The position numbers and the translations under genes are program-made. Below, in pieces: positions 42,445 to 50,735 of a stretch of 64,000 nucleotides of DNA (its first letter is position 1; each line of letters opens with the position of its first letter). The notes beneath the pieces are model-generated. The model saw nothing but the letters and a program-made list of their open reading frames with translations. It did no database searches and was not told the origin of the DNA. The stretch comes from Achromobacter deleyi (lineage in GTDB: Bacteria; Pseudomonadota; Gammaproteobacteria; Burkholderiales; Burkholderiaceae_B), in contig NZ_CP065997.1 of NCBI RefSeq assembly GCF_016127315.1, forward strand, positions 5,456,001-5,520,000, in the 5' to 3' direction.

Positions 42445-43059
42445 ATGGCCGCCATGAGACTCCAACCGATCATCGTCCCCGGATGGAAAGACTCCGGACC
42501 CGAACACTGGCAATCGCGCTGGGCCGCCCTGTTGCCGCACGCGGTGCGGGTGCAGCAGCGCGACTGGCAAAACCCGGTCAGCGCGGAATGGATATCGACC
42601 CTGGCGGGCCTGGTCGACCAGGCCCGCAGCCCGGTGCTGCTGATTGCCCACAGCCTGGGCTGCCTGATCAGCGCGGCGCTGCCGGTGCCGCTGCGCGCCA
42701 AGGTCGCCGGCGCACTGCTGGTGGCGCCGGCCGACGTCGAGCGCCCCGACGCGCCGGACTGTCTGCGCGGTTTCGCGCCGATCCCGCGCCAATCGCTGCC
42801 GTTCCAGAGCGTGGTGGTGGCCAGCGACAACGACCCCTACTGTCGGCTGGACCGCGCCCGCGTCTTCGCGGAAAACTGGGGCAGCCGCGTCGTGGTGATT
42901 CCGGGCGCTGGCCACATCAACGCCGACAGCGGCCTGCAAGACTGGCCGCAAGGCCTCAAACTGTTCGGCGCGCTGCGACGGCGCGCCTCATGGCGCGTGT
43001 CGCCACCGCCCGAACGCATCGCGCCGATTCCCGAACGACCGTTGTCGCACCAGGCCTGA
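42445..43059 (+). CDS. RBBP9/YdeN-family alpha/beta hydrolase
   Basis: A 204-residue small serine hydrolase. The start PIIVPGWKDSGPEHWQSRW is the family signature. The nucleophile elbow is AHSLGC with Ser in the centre, the acid is in ASDNDPYC, and the His in GAGHINADSG. The substrate of the family is poorly defined. The ATG at 42445 is the simplest start; ATG 42454 (three codons on) or 42397 are alternatives, as no strong ribosome site decides. The last 35 residues (Pro/Arg-rich) go beyond the domain. Confidence 0.85.
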   Translation: MAAMRLQPIIVPGWKDSGPEHWQSRWAALLPHAVRVQQRDWQNPVSAEWISTLAGLVDQARSPVLLIAHSLGCLISAALPVPLRAKVAGALLVAPADVERPDAPDCLRGFAPIPRQSLPFQSVVVASDNDPYCRLDRARVFAENWGSRVVVIPGAGHINADSGLQDWPQGLKLFGALRRRASWRVSPPPERIAPIPERPLSHQA

Positions 43060-43092
43060 GCGGCCATCCCCTTGCGCGAGCCGGCGCCTCGG

Positions 43093-44379
43093 CTAGCCCG
43101 GGCAGCCCGCGCCCACCCGCGATGCCGGCAGCGGCGTATCGCCGCTGGTGTTGCCCGCATGCTTGCGGATTCGCTCCGCCAGCTCCGCCGATGGCTTCTC
43201 ATACCCATAGCAATACGGCGGCGTCGGCGCGGCCTCGGGGCGATAGTCCTGCAACACGGGCTTCGCGTCCCCCAGATAGAGATTGTCCTTCAGGCGCAGG
43301 AACGCCTTGAAGTCGCGCGTATAGCCGTGCACGGCCTTCAGGTTCTGGTAGGCGCCCTCGTCCGAGGCGCCGTTGTCCAGCGCGCTGCGCTTGGCGGCCG
43401 TGGGGATATAGCGGCAGTAGTTCACCTTCACCCCTTCGACCGTGGGGAAGAACTCCGGCTCCACGCATTGGCGCTTCGCATCGTTGTTGAAGATATTGCC
43501 CTCGACCAGCGCCTTGGCCTCCAGGCTGAAGCTCATGCCGTAGAAATCCCAGTTCTCCAGCAGGTTGTTGAACAGATGGAACGTGCCGAACTGCCCGCGC
43601 GGATTGCGCTGCACGGTGTTGAAGAAGTAGTTGTGATGCAGCGTCACCCGTGCAATCGAATCACGTTCGTAGTTCTCGAACAGGTTCTTCGAGGTGATGT
43701 TGTTGAGCAGCATGACCTTGTTCGAGTTGTGGAACTTGGTCCAGGAGATGGTGACGTCGGTGGAGCCGTTCTTGACGTTGAGCAGCCGGTCGGACATGCG
43801 CGACAGGTCCATGTGGTCGACCCACACGTCGCGGCTGTCGTTGGCGATGTTCACGGCCTGCGTCAGCCGGTTCAGGCGGCCGTCGATGGTCAGGTGCGTG
43901 AGGATGACGTTCTTGCTGCCATACACGCCCAGCCCGTCGTCGATCAGGGCCACATGCTTGCCGCGGCCGTCGATCGTGGTGTTGGACGGCACCCGCAGCT
44001 GCGAGTCCAGCACGATCGTCATGTCCGACGCAAAGCGGATCCAGGTCGGCCCCTTCTTGGCCTGCGCCAGCGCCGCGCGCAACGTGCCCGGCCCGGCGTC
44101 CTGGTCGGAGGTGACCTCGATGAACCTGCCGCCCAGGCCGCCCGTGGCGCGCGCGCCATAGCCCTCGCGCTGCTGCAGCAGCTCGGAGACGAAGGGGCAG
44201 CGCTCGTCCGGACTGGCGCAGGATTCACTGGCGGCGGCCGCGCCGCCGTACAGCAGGCCCAGCGCGGGCAGCCACGCCAGCGCGCGCAGCAGCGCGCGAT
44301 AGGCCGGCCCGGCGCGCTTGCGACGCGGCCCCCTGCCCGCCGCCCCTGCCGTTGAATTCGTTGCTGCTCTCATGGACAT
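43093..44379 (-). CDS. vexL: Periplasmic Vi-polysaccharide lyase, VexL-like (pectate lyase fold)
   Basis: A 428-residue exported parallel-beta-helix lyase. Signal region about 26-50 ends in GGAAAA. The pectate lyase (PL1-like) core shows VWVDHMDLSR at 185-194, a VTLHHNYFFN block at 245-254 and RNPRGQFGTFHLFNN at 258-272, matching the RxPxxR-G-H-x-x-N-N active-site pattern with Arg258 and Arg261. Position after vexE in a Vi operon, together with the published VexL of Achromobacter denitrificans, a periplasmic Vi depolymerase, makes this the likely identity. It probably cleaves retained or mis-exported polymer. It starts 7 bases after vexE. Confidence 0.85.
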   Translation of the reverse strand: MSMRAATNSTAGAAGRGPRRKRAGPAYRALLRALAWLPALGLLYGGAAAASESCASPDERCPFVSELLQQREGYGARATGGLGGRFIEVTSDQDAGPGTLRAALAQAKKGPTWIRFASDMTIVLDSQLRVPSNTTIDGRGKHVALIDDGLGVYGSKNVILTHLTIDGRLNRLTQAVNIANDSRDVWVDHMDLSRMSDRLLNVKNGSTDVTISWTKFHNSNKVMLLNNITSKNLFENYERDSIARVTLHHNYFFNTVQRNPRGQFGTFHLFNNLLENWDFYGMSFSLEAKALVEGNIFNNDAKRQCVEPEFFPTVEGVKVNYCRYIPTAAKRSALDNGASDEGAYQNLKAVHGYTRDFKAFLRLKDNLYLGDAKPVLQDYRPEAAPTPPYCYGYEKPSAELAERIRKHAGNTSGDTPLPASRVGAGCPG

Positions 44380-44386
44380 TCACTCC

Positions 44387-46318
44387 CTAACGCTGCGCGG
44401 ACCGATCCGCGGACTGCACGTGGCGCCAGATGCCGCCACTCAGGCGCAGGTTCTCCGGCGGACCGGCCACGTGCGCCCTCAGATGCTTGAAATACGCCGC
44501 CTGCCAGCGCGCCGCATACGTATCGGCGTCCTCGCCCGGTTCCACGGCGGGCAGCATCTCCAGCGTGTAGGCCACCCGGCCGTTCTCCCAGCGCGGCGTG
44601 TAGAACACCGACGGCACGCCCTGGCGGTGCGCCAGGTGGGCCGCGAAGCTGGAATAGGTCACCGCCTGCCCTTCGAAGACGGTGCGCGGCGCGGCGGGGT
44701 TGGCGGCGCCGTCCACCGCCAGGCACAGCACATTGCCCGAGGCCAGCGCGCGCATGCAGGCCTTGGCGACCTGCGCTTCGGTCTGGTCGGCGGTCGAAAT
44801 CAGGGCGGCGGCATAGCTGCTCTGGGCGATGCTGGGCGCGGTCGCCAGCCAGCGCGAGGGAATGCCCAGCAGTTCCAGCGCCATCAGGCCGGCATACATG
44901 GGCCCCACGTGCGCCGTGGCCACCACCACGCCGCGGCCGGCGGCCAGCAGCGGCGCGAAGAAACGCTCGCCGGTGTCCAGTTCGCCCAGCACCTGCATGG
45001 CTTGCTCGACGCTGTCCTCGCGGCATTCGAGCCAGTCGAACAGCAGATGGTCCACCTGATGGCCCCAGCGCGCGCGCCGTTCCCATTGCGCGCGGTCGGC
45101 CGTGGCGTCGTCTCGCATCGACCAGGCCCAGTCCAGGCGCGCCTGCGGGATCGGGGCGGTGTCCAGTTTGTGTTCCAGCTGGTCCAGGGCCTGCTGGAAG
45201 GTCGCCGGCAGCGCCTGCCCGCGTTGCGCGACGTAGCGCTCGAACAGCGCCTCGGCCTCCTGCTTGCGTCCCGCCTGCGAGAGCGCGCCAATGGCCGCGC
45301 GCTGCCAGAGCCGCTTGTCGGGCGACTTCTCGACCAGCTGCAGCATCTGGTCGGCGGCTGCCTCGTATTGCAGCGTGTAGCGCAGCGCGCGCGCGTACAG
45401 GGCGCGGGTCTGCTCCAGTTCCGGCGCCAGTTCCATGGCCTGGCGCAGCGGCGCCACGGCCTCCTTGTAGCGACCGGCGCGCAGCAAGGTTTCGCCGTAC
45501 AGCGTCAACAGCCGCACGTCGGCCGGCGCCGCGCTCAAGCCCGCCTCGAAATGCGCCGGGGCGTGCAGCTTGCGGTCGTCGTCGGTGGCGCGGCGCAGGT
45601 GCGCCAGCCCCAGCGACGCGCGCAGCGCCGGGGCATCGTGCCCCGCCTCCAGCGCCCCGTTGCCCAGCAGGATCGCCGCCTCGACCCGGTCGTCATCCAG
45701 CAAGGCGCGCACGGCCACCGTCGCCACGCGCGCGTTCGGCAGGTCAGCCGCCTGCAAGGCCATGGCGACGCCGGCCGCCTCCGCCACGTCGCCGTTGCGC
45801 GAATGGGCCAGCATCCACCAATGCGCATCGCCGGGGTTGGCCAGCGCCAGGGCGGCGCTCTGGCGCGCGACGTCGGCGGCCTGCGGGATGCGTCCGGCCT
45901 GCACCCGCAGCTGTATCCGCGCGGCCTGCAATGCCCCGTTGTCGGGCGCGATGGCGGCGGCGACATCGGCCTGGGCGATGGCGCGGTCCCACTGCTCGGT
46001 GCGGCCCAGCAGGCTGGCGAGCAGACGGCGGTCGTCGGTGCGCGCCGGATAGGCGTCGACCAGCCGCTCAAGCGCGGCGATCGCCGGCTCCAGCCGGCCC
46101 ACCTTCACGAATGGCGACACCAGCAGGCGACGCGCGTCGCGCCAGCCCTCCTCCACCCGCGCCAGCGCCGGTCCGAGCCCGGCCATCGCCTGCAGCGGGT
46201 CGTCCGCCTCCAGGATCTGCTTGATGACCGCGCGCAGGTGGCTGACGCCATCGCTCGGCGCGGCTTGGGCGGCGGCCGGCGCGACGGCGCCGGGGCGTTC
46301 TATCGTGGTATCAACCAT
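44387..46318 (-). CDS. vexE: VexE-like TPR/lipid A-type acyltransferase fusion, capsule lipid-anchor enzyme
   Basis: A 643-residue protein. Residues about 60-370 are tetratricopeptide-like helical repeats (for example ADVRLLTLYGETLLRAGRYKEA). The C-terminal part (about 440-620) is a lysophospholipid/LpxL-type acyltransferase domain with GRGVVVATAHVGPMYAGL at 461-478 (His470), LCLAVDGAANP at 531-541 and FEGQAVTYSSFAAHLAHRQGVPSV from 548. In S. Typhi, VexE is linked to the lipid at the reducing end of Vi. No signal or membrane span is seen, so it acts at the cytosolic face. It overlaps vexD by 8 bases. Confidence 0.85.
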   Translation of the reverse strand: MVDTTIERPGAVAPAAAQAAPSDGVSHLRAVIKQILEADDPLQAMAGLGPALARVEEGWRDARRLLVSPFVKVGRLEPAIAALERLVDAYPARTDDRRLLASLLGRTEQWDRAIAQADVAAAIAPDNGALQAARIQLRVQAGRIPQAADVARQSAALALANPGDAHWWMLAHSRNGDVAEAAGVAMALQAADLPNARVATVAVRALLDDDRVEAAILLGNGALEAGHDAPALRASLGLAHLRRATDDDRKLHAPAHFEAGLSAAPADVRLLTLYGETLLRAGRYKEAVAPLRQAMELAPELEQTRALYARALRYTLQYEAAADQMLQLVEKSPDKRLWQRAAIGALSQAGRKQEAEALFERYVAQRGQALPATFQQALDQLEHKLDTAPIPQARLDWAWSMRDDATADRAQWERRARWGHQVDHLLFDWLECREDSVEQAMQVLGELDTGERFFAPLLAAGRGVVVATAHVGPMYAGLMALELLGIPSRWLATAPSIAQSSYAAALISTADQTEAQVAKACMRALASGNVLCLAVDGAANPAAPRTVFEGQAVTYSSFAAHLAHRQGVPSVFYTPRWENGRVAYTLEMLPAVEPGEDADTYAARWQAAYFKHLRAHVAGPPENLRLSGGIWRHVQSADRSAQR

Positions 46319-47600
46319 GGCGCAATCCCCTCAGCAAGGCCATCGCCGCGCGCAGGACGAACATGAGCACGAAGCCCAGCGCCAGCGCCTGCAGCAGCAG
46401 CACCCCCGTGCGCGGGCTGCTGGGCCGGTCGGTGGAGACCGGCTGCGCGATGATGGACAGGTAACGCTGCAGGCGCAGGGCGTCCGTCACGGCCTGCTGG
46501 TAGGACTGCTGCGCCAGCGTCAGGTTCGAATCGGCGAAGGCCTGGGTATTGCGCAGCGCCTCGTACGATTTGAGTTGCTTCGCTTCCGTGTTGCCTTCGC
46601 CGCTCAGGCGCTGGCGCACGGCGGCGAGCCGTTTCTTCAAGGCCACGACCTGCGTTTCGGCCGGCTTGAGCATGAAGTGGTCCTTGTTGTTCAGCGCGCG
46701 GATCTTGTCCAGGTTGATCTGGGCGGTGCTCAGCTCCGCTTCCAGCTGGCTGGACAGGTTCAGCAGCATCGCCACCGTGGCCGTCGGGTCGATATTGCCG
46801 TGCGTGGTGCGCCATGTCGTCAGCGCTTCGCGCGCGCCCAGCGCCTTCTGCTCGGCCTGCTTGACCGACTCCTCGCTGACCCTCAGTTTGTCCGCCACGC
46901 CCTTCTCGTTCATGGAACTGACGAATTCTTCCGCCAGGCCGATCAGGGCCTTGGACAGGGTTTCCGCGTCTTCGGGCGAATAGGCGCGCACGCGCAGCAC
47001 GTCGATCTGCTCCAGCGCATTGAAGGAGACCTGCACCGAGGCCCGGTAGGCGCGATACAGATCGTCCTCGCTCGAGTCCTCCGACAGATGGTTGGCCGGA
47101 TCCAGGCCGGTATTGAGCAGGTAATGGCGCAGGCCGACCTTCTTGTCCAGCTGCCGCATGCTGTCGCGCGACCTGAGGAAGTCGCTGACCGCCCAGCCGT
47201 CGACGAAGCCGCCCAGCATGCCCCCCGAGTTGCCCGTGGTGAGCAGGCTGGCCGCCATGGCGCCGCCGCCCTGCTGGCCGGACCCCGATTGCACGAAGAA
47301 GCGCGATTCGGCTTCATAGCGCGGCGTGGCGATGCAGAGCACGTAGACCAGCGCCAGGGCGACCGGGGCGACGACGATGAAGGCATTGACCCAGCGCCGG
47401 CGGCGACGATCATCCAGCGCCGATTGCCGCTCGCGGCGCCGGCGCTCGATCTCGGAGCCGCTCTCAGAAGCCGAGCTGGCCCTCGTCGAAGCCGCCGAAA
47501 ACGTCGTCGCCTGTTCCGGATTCGCTTCGTGATCGTCGCGGGGGGAACTTGCTGATGCACTGGTCGAGGTCGTCTTCGATGCGGAGTGCGCTTCGTTCAT
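46311..47600 (-). CDS. vexD: VexD/KpsE-like capsule export inner-membrane protein
   Basis: A 429-residue polysaccharide co-polymerase-type (PCP-3) protein spanning the periplasm. The cytosolic N-tail (1-70) is Ser/Arg-rich; a membrane segment (about 72-92, FIVVAPVALALVYVLCI) is followed by the KpsE start PRYEAESRFFVQSG. Long coiled-coil helices lie in the middle (VSEESVKQAEQKALGAREAL, ALKKRLAAVRQRLSG), and a second membrane segment is near the C-terminus. It links the ABC transporter to the VexA channel. ATG 47600 has an AAGGG ribosome site and no later start exists before the membrane segment, so the gene truly overlaps vexC by 137 bases. Confidence 0.88.
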   Translation of the reverse strand: MNEAHSASKTTSTSASASSPRDDHEANPEQATTFSAASTRASSASESGSEIERRRRERQSALDDRRRRRWVNAFIVVAPVALALVYVLCIATPRYEAESRFFVQSGSGQQGGGAMAASLLTTGNSGGMLGGFVDGWAVSDFLRSRDSMRQLDKKVGLRHYLLNTGLDPANHLSEDSSEDDLYRAYRASVQVSFNALEQIDVLRVRAYSPEDAETLSKALIGLAEEFVSSMNEKGVADKLRVSEESVKQAEQKALGAREALTTWRTTHGNIDPTATVAMLLNLSSQLEAELSTAQINLDKIRALNNKDHFMLKPAETQVVALKKRLAAVRQRLSGEGNTEAKQLKSYEALRNTQAFADSNLTLAQQSYQQAVTDALRLQRYLSIIAQPVSTDRPSSPRTGVLLLQALALGFVLMFVLRAAMALLRGLRHG

Positions 47601-48177
47601 AAATCAGGCCCTTCAGGCAATAGTCCGCCAATTGATTCTGGCGGTAACTGGAAAGAATGAGCGTCCTGCCGATCAGCCGTTCTTCGAACAGCGCCAGCCA
47701 GAGACGGGTGAAACGGCAGGGTTCGAAGGGAATGGCCCCTTCGATCACGTAGACGTCGAACGCTGGCGCCAGGGCCAGCGCGAACGAAAACTCCTGCCGG
47801 GCGAACAGCGGCCAATGCTCCATCGGCCGGGGCAGGCTCTTGGGGTCGGTGATCAGGTCGGCCACCAGTTCATAGGTGGCATCGGCGTCCAGCTCGTACA
47901 TCTGGCTCACCAGCTCGATCATGTTCAGGCCGCTGGCCTTGCCGCGGATGAAGCCCTGCCGGCCGATCGCCCAGGACACGTTGCCGTCGTGCTGCACGAA
48001 GCCCTGGCGCGGCGGCCGCAGGCCGCACAGCAGATCGATGATCTGGCGGTGCAGTTCCGGCGCCGGCGACAGCAAGGCATAGCGCCCGACGGGAATGTCC
48101 AGGTGCGCCTGGGCCAGCAGCGCCTGCCGGTTGCCGAAGGCCAGGGGTTCATCCGTCACGCCATTGAGATGAATCAT
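47464..48177 (-). CDS. vexC: VexC/KpsT-like capsule export ATPase homologue lacking ATPase motifs
   Basis: A 237-residue protein aligning by eye with KpsT-type ABC ATPases over its length (IPVGRYALLSP against IPSGKSVAFIG, GNVSWAIGRQGF against KTISWPVGLAGGF, FDVYVIEGA against FDYYIVDEV). The P-loop GRNGAGKST is replaced by SPAPELHRQ (37-45). The signature SSGM-type block reads PLFARQ (123-128), Walker B ends in IEG (145-147) without the Asp-Glu pair, and the switch His is Ser (LSSY, 175-178). The reading frame stays open and the shape is kept, so it is a divergent intact gene rather than a frameshift. It may be structural, non-hydrolysing, or paired with another ATPase. Confidence 0.8.
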   Translation of the reverse strand: MIHLNGVTDEPLAFGNRQALLAQAHLDIPVGRYALLSPAPELHRQIIDLLCGLRPPRQGFVQHDGNVSWAIGRQGFIRGKASGLNMIELVSQMYELDADATYELVADLITDPKSLPRPMEHWPLFARQEFSFALALAPAFDVYVIEGAIPFEPCRFTRLWLALFEERLIGRTLILSSYRQNQLADYCLKGLIYERSALRIEDDLDQCISKFPPRRSRSESGTGDDVFGGFDEGQLGF

Positions 48178-48186
48178 CGTCGTTCC

Positions 48187-49527
48187 TCACATGGGCTGGA
48201 TATTGGGACGGGCCAGCCGCTCGGCCGCCAGCGCGACCACCATCAGGAAAACCAGGCTGGTCAGGAAATACCCCAGGCTCGCGTCCTGCGACGTGTAGGC
48301 GTCGAAGTAGGCCGAGCGCAACAACTGCATGCCATGCGAGAACGGCAGCCACAGCATCCAGGGCCGCAATTGCTCGGGCAGCTGCTCCGAGACGAAGAAG
48401 ACCCCCGAGAAAATCTGCAGGAAGCGCTCGATCACGGGCGCCAGCCGCAGGAAGAAGTGCCAGAAGGTCGCGATCGTGCCGAACAGCAGGCCCATCGCCG
48501 CGGCGCAGCACGCCATCAACACCACGTACAGCATGAAGCCCGGCCAGCTCTTGGGCAGCGTGATGAGATCGAGCGCGTGGCCGGCGGTGATCAGGACCAC
48601 GAACACCACCAGGTACACCGACACGTACAGCAGCGCCTGCACCAGCGCGCACATCAAGGGCGACACGCCCTGAAAATTCAACAGGCCGCGCGCCGATACG
48701 TAAGCCGTGCTGCTGCGGAAGATGATCTGGCGGAACATGATCCAGGTCGTCGCGCCCAACAGCGAGAAGGTCTGCACGTCCATCCCCAGGATGTAGTGCG
48801 TGCCCATCAGGATGTACAGCGACGAAATCAGCGTCAGCAGCACGACCGGGCCCACGAACGCCCACAACAGGGCGATCCGGCTTTCGCCATGCATCACATG
48901 CAGCTGGTAGACGAACAGCGCCAGCAACGTGCGTCCACCCGGCCAGCCGCGGCCGGCGATGTGCGGGCGATGCCCGGCATGCAGCCCGCGCACCCTATCC
49001 CGCAGGATCTCCAGGTCGCCGGCCTCGCCCGCGGGCAGTTCCATCTCCAGCGCGATATCGTGGCGCGAGGCATGGCGACGCGCATCGCGCGCCTCGTCCT
49101 GCCTGCGCCGCTGCTCGCGCCGCTCCTGCGCCTGGGCCAGGCGCTGATCCTCCGCCACCAGCCGGGCGGGCATGTAGCCTGGCGCGAACACCTCGACGCC
49201 AGCGCGGATGTCCTGCTCCAGCAGGCGCACGATGATGCGCAGGCGCCGCCGCGAAAAGTCGGCCAGCGACTCATCGACCTTGGCGCGCGCGATCTCCGCG
49301 TCCAGCTCGGCCTGCACCGCCTCGTAGACCGCCCGTCGGGCGGCCACCGAGTCGTGCGGCTCGCCCTGCAGGCGCGCCAGCAATGGCTTGAGCAGCACCG
49401 CCGGCTCCGCCTTGGCCTCGAACAGCGCGGCCGGGTCCAGGCGCCAGGCGGCGACGCCCGATCCCACCGCGTAGCTGCTGTCCTTTCTCCGCGAACGCCA
49501 ACCCTTGATCCGATCCTCGTTGCTCAT
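48187..49527 (-). CDS. vexB: VexB/KpsM-like capsule ABC permease with long N-terminal extension
   Basis: A 446-residue protein. The last 245 residues are an ABC-2 permease with six hydrophobic segments and the KpsM pattern: ESRIALLWAFVGPVVLLTLIS, TTWIMFRQIIFRSS, RGLLNFQGVSPLMCALVQALLY, and the end SQDASLGYFLTSLVFLMV. Typical KpsM/VexB proteins are about 260 residues; here about 200 extra charged, helical, cytosolic residues precede them (coiled-coil-like AEDQRLAQAQERREQRRRQDEARDARR region near 127-152). The ATG at 49527 was chosen; a GTG at 49533 overlaps the vexA stop and is equally possible. It begins at the vexA end and lies 9 bases before vexC. Confidence 0.88.
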   Translation of the reverse strand: MSNEDRIKGWRSRRKDSSYAVGSGVAAWRLDPAALFEAKAEPAVLLKPLLARLQGEPHDSVAARRAVYEAVQAELDAEIARAKVDESLADFSRRRLRIIVRLLEQDIRAGVEVFAPGYMPARLVAEDQRLAQAQERREQRRRQDEARDARRHASRHDIALEMELPAGEAGDLEILRDRVRGLHAGHRPHIAGRGWPGGRTLLALFVYQLHVMHGESRIALLWAFVGPVVLLTLISSLYILMGTHYILGMDVQTFSLLGATTWIMFRQIIFRSSTAYVSARGLLNFQGVSPLMCALVQALLYVSVYLVVFVVLITAGHALDLITLPKSWPGFMLYVVLMACCAAAMGLLFGTIATFWHFFLRLAPVIERFLQIFSGVFFVSEQLPEQLRPWMLWLPFSHGMQLLRSAYFDAYTSQDASLGYFLTSLVFLMVVALAAERLARPNIQPM

Positions 49528-49532
49528 CGACA

Positions 49533-50693
49533 CTACTGGCTGATGCCGTTGGAGGCGCCGGAGCCGGAGTTGGAGTCGATCGCCCGGGTGGCGCTGAAGC
49601 CGGCGCTCATGGTCACGCGGAACGCGGACAGCACCTTCTGCACCTGGGTGAACGGCGCGTCCGAGATATAGATCGCCTGGCCTTCATGCACGGTGAATTC
49701 GCGGGCCAGCGCCACCTGTTCCGGGCGCGTGAGATCGAACTGGTACACCACCGGCAGCAGGTCGGGCTTGCCCTCCACGCCGGCCTGCGCGGGCGTGAAC
49801 AGGAACACCGAGCGCGGGTCCGCGGTCTGGTCATCCAGGCCCTTGGAGTCGGCCAGCGCGTCCAGCACGCTGTAGTTGCGCTTGCTGATGGCCACGCGGC
49901 CCTGGTTGCCGGCCGCGCCCAGCACCGTCAGGAACTCGCGCGACTCGTACGCGGTGATGACGTCGCCCGAGCGCAGCAGGATGTCGTTGTTCTGGTTGCG
50001 GTAGATGTCCGACAGGCGCACCGAGGCGACCTTGTTGTCGCGCCGCAGGCTGATGACGAGCTGCTCGGGATTGGTCTGCACCGGCGCCGCCTGCGCCAGC
50101 GCGCTGCTCAGCCGCTGGGCGGTCTGCGTGATGGGATACATGCCCGGCTTGGTCAGGTTGCCCTGCACCGTCACCATCTGCCCGCGCGCGTCGGCGGCGC
50201 GCGTCACGCTGACGTCGGCGCCGGCCACCAGCCGGCTCAGGCGCGCCACGATGGCGTCATGCAGCTGCCCCAGCGTCATGCCGCCGGCCTTGAATTTGCC
50301 GAGGATGGGAAAGGACACGTTGCCATTGCGGTCCAGTTCCTGGTTGCCCAGGTCGCTCACGCCGGTCGGGTCCGCCGCGAACACGCCCAGCCCGCCGCGT
50401 TCCCACACTTTCACGTTGATGCCATCGCCCGGCACCAGGCTGTCGAAGCCGGCCTGCGTCAGGTCGCGGTAGCGCACGGGAAAATCGGAGACCTCGGGCA
50501 CCCGGCTCGCGCGCGCGAGTTCGCGCGACGCGGGCATCACGACGACATCCTTGTCGTCGTGGGCGCCTGTCATCTCGCCCAACATGGGGCCGGAGCGCGG
50601 CAGCTGGCAGCCGCTGAGCATGAGTACGGTGATCAGCAGCAGGGCCGGCGCCGCAATGCGACGCGGGCTCGCCGCCGGGACGTTCATTTGCAT
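49533..50693 (-). CDS. vexA: VexA/Wza-like polysaccharide export outer-membrane lipoprotein
   Basis: A 386-residue outer-membrane polysaccharide export (OPX) protein. The lipobox is LSGC with Cys29. The poly-export domain starts DSLVPGDGINVKVWERGGLGVF and continues with LDRNGNVSFPILGKFKAGGMTLGQLHDAI. SLBB-like repeats follow (MVTVQGNLTKPGMYPITQT; FLTVLGAAGNQGRVAISKRN). It forms the outer-membrane channel for the capsule together with VexD. It begins 42 bases after tviE and its stop abuts vexB. Confidence 0.9.
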   Translation of the reverse strand: MQMNVPAASPRRIAAPALLLITVLMLSGCQLPRSGPMLGEMTGAHDDKDVVVMPASRELARASRVPEVSDFPVRYRDLTQAGFDSLVPGDGINVKVWERGGLGVFAADPTGVSDLGNQELDRNGNVSFPILGKFKAGGMTLGQLHDAIVARLSRLVAGADVSVTRAADARGQMVTVQGNLTKPGMYPITQTAQRLSSALAQAAPVQTNPEQLVISLRRDNKVASVRLSDIYRNQNNDILLRSGDVITAYESREFLTVLGAAGNQGRVAISKRNYSVLDALADSKGLDDQTADPRSVFLFTPAQAGVEGKPDLLPVVYQFDLTRPEQVALAREFTVHEGQAIYISDAPFTQVQKVLSAFRVTMSAGFSATRAIDSNSGSGASNGISQ

Positions 50694-50735
50694 AACTTCC
50701 TTTATCTTCAGGACCAGGATGGGACGGGCGGACGC

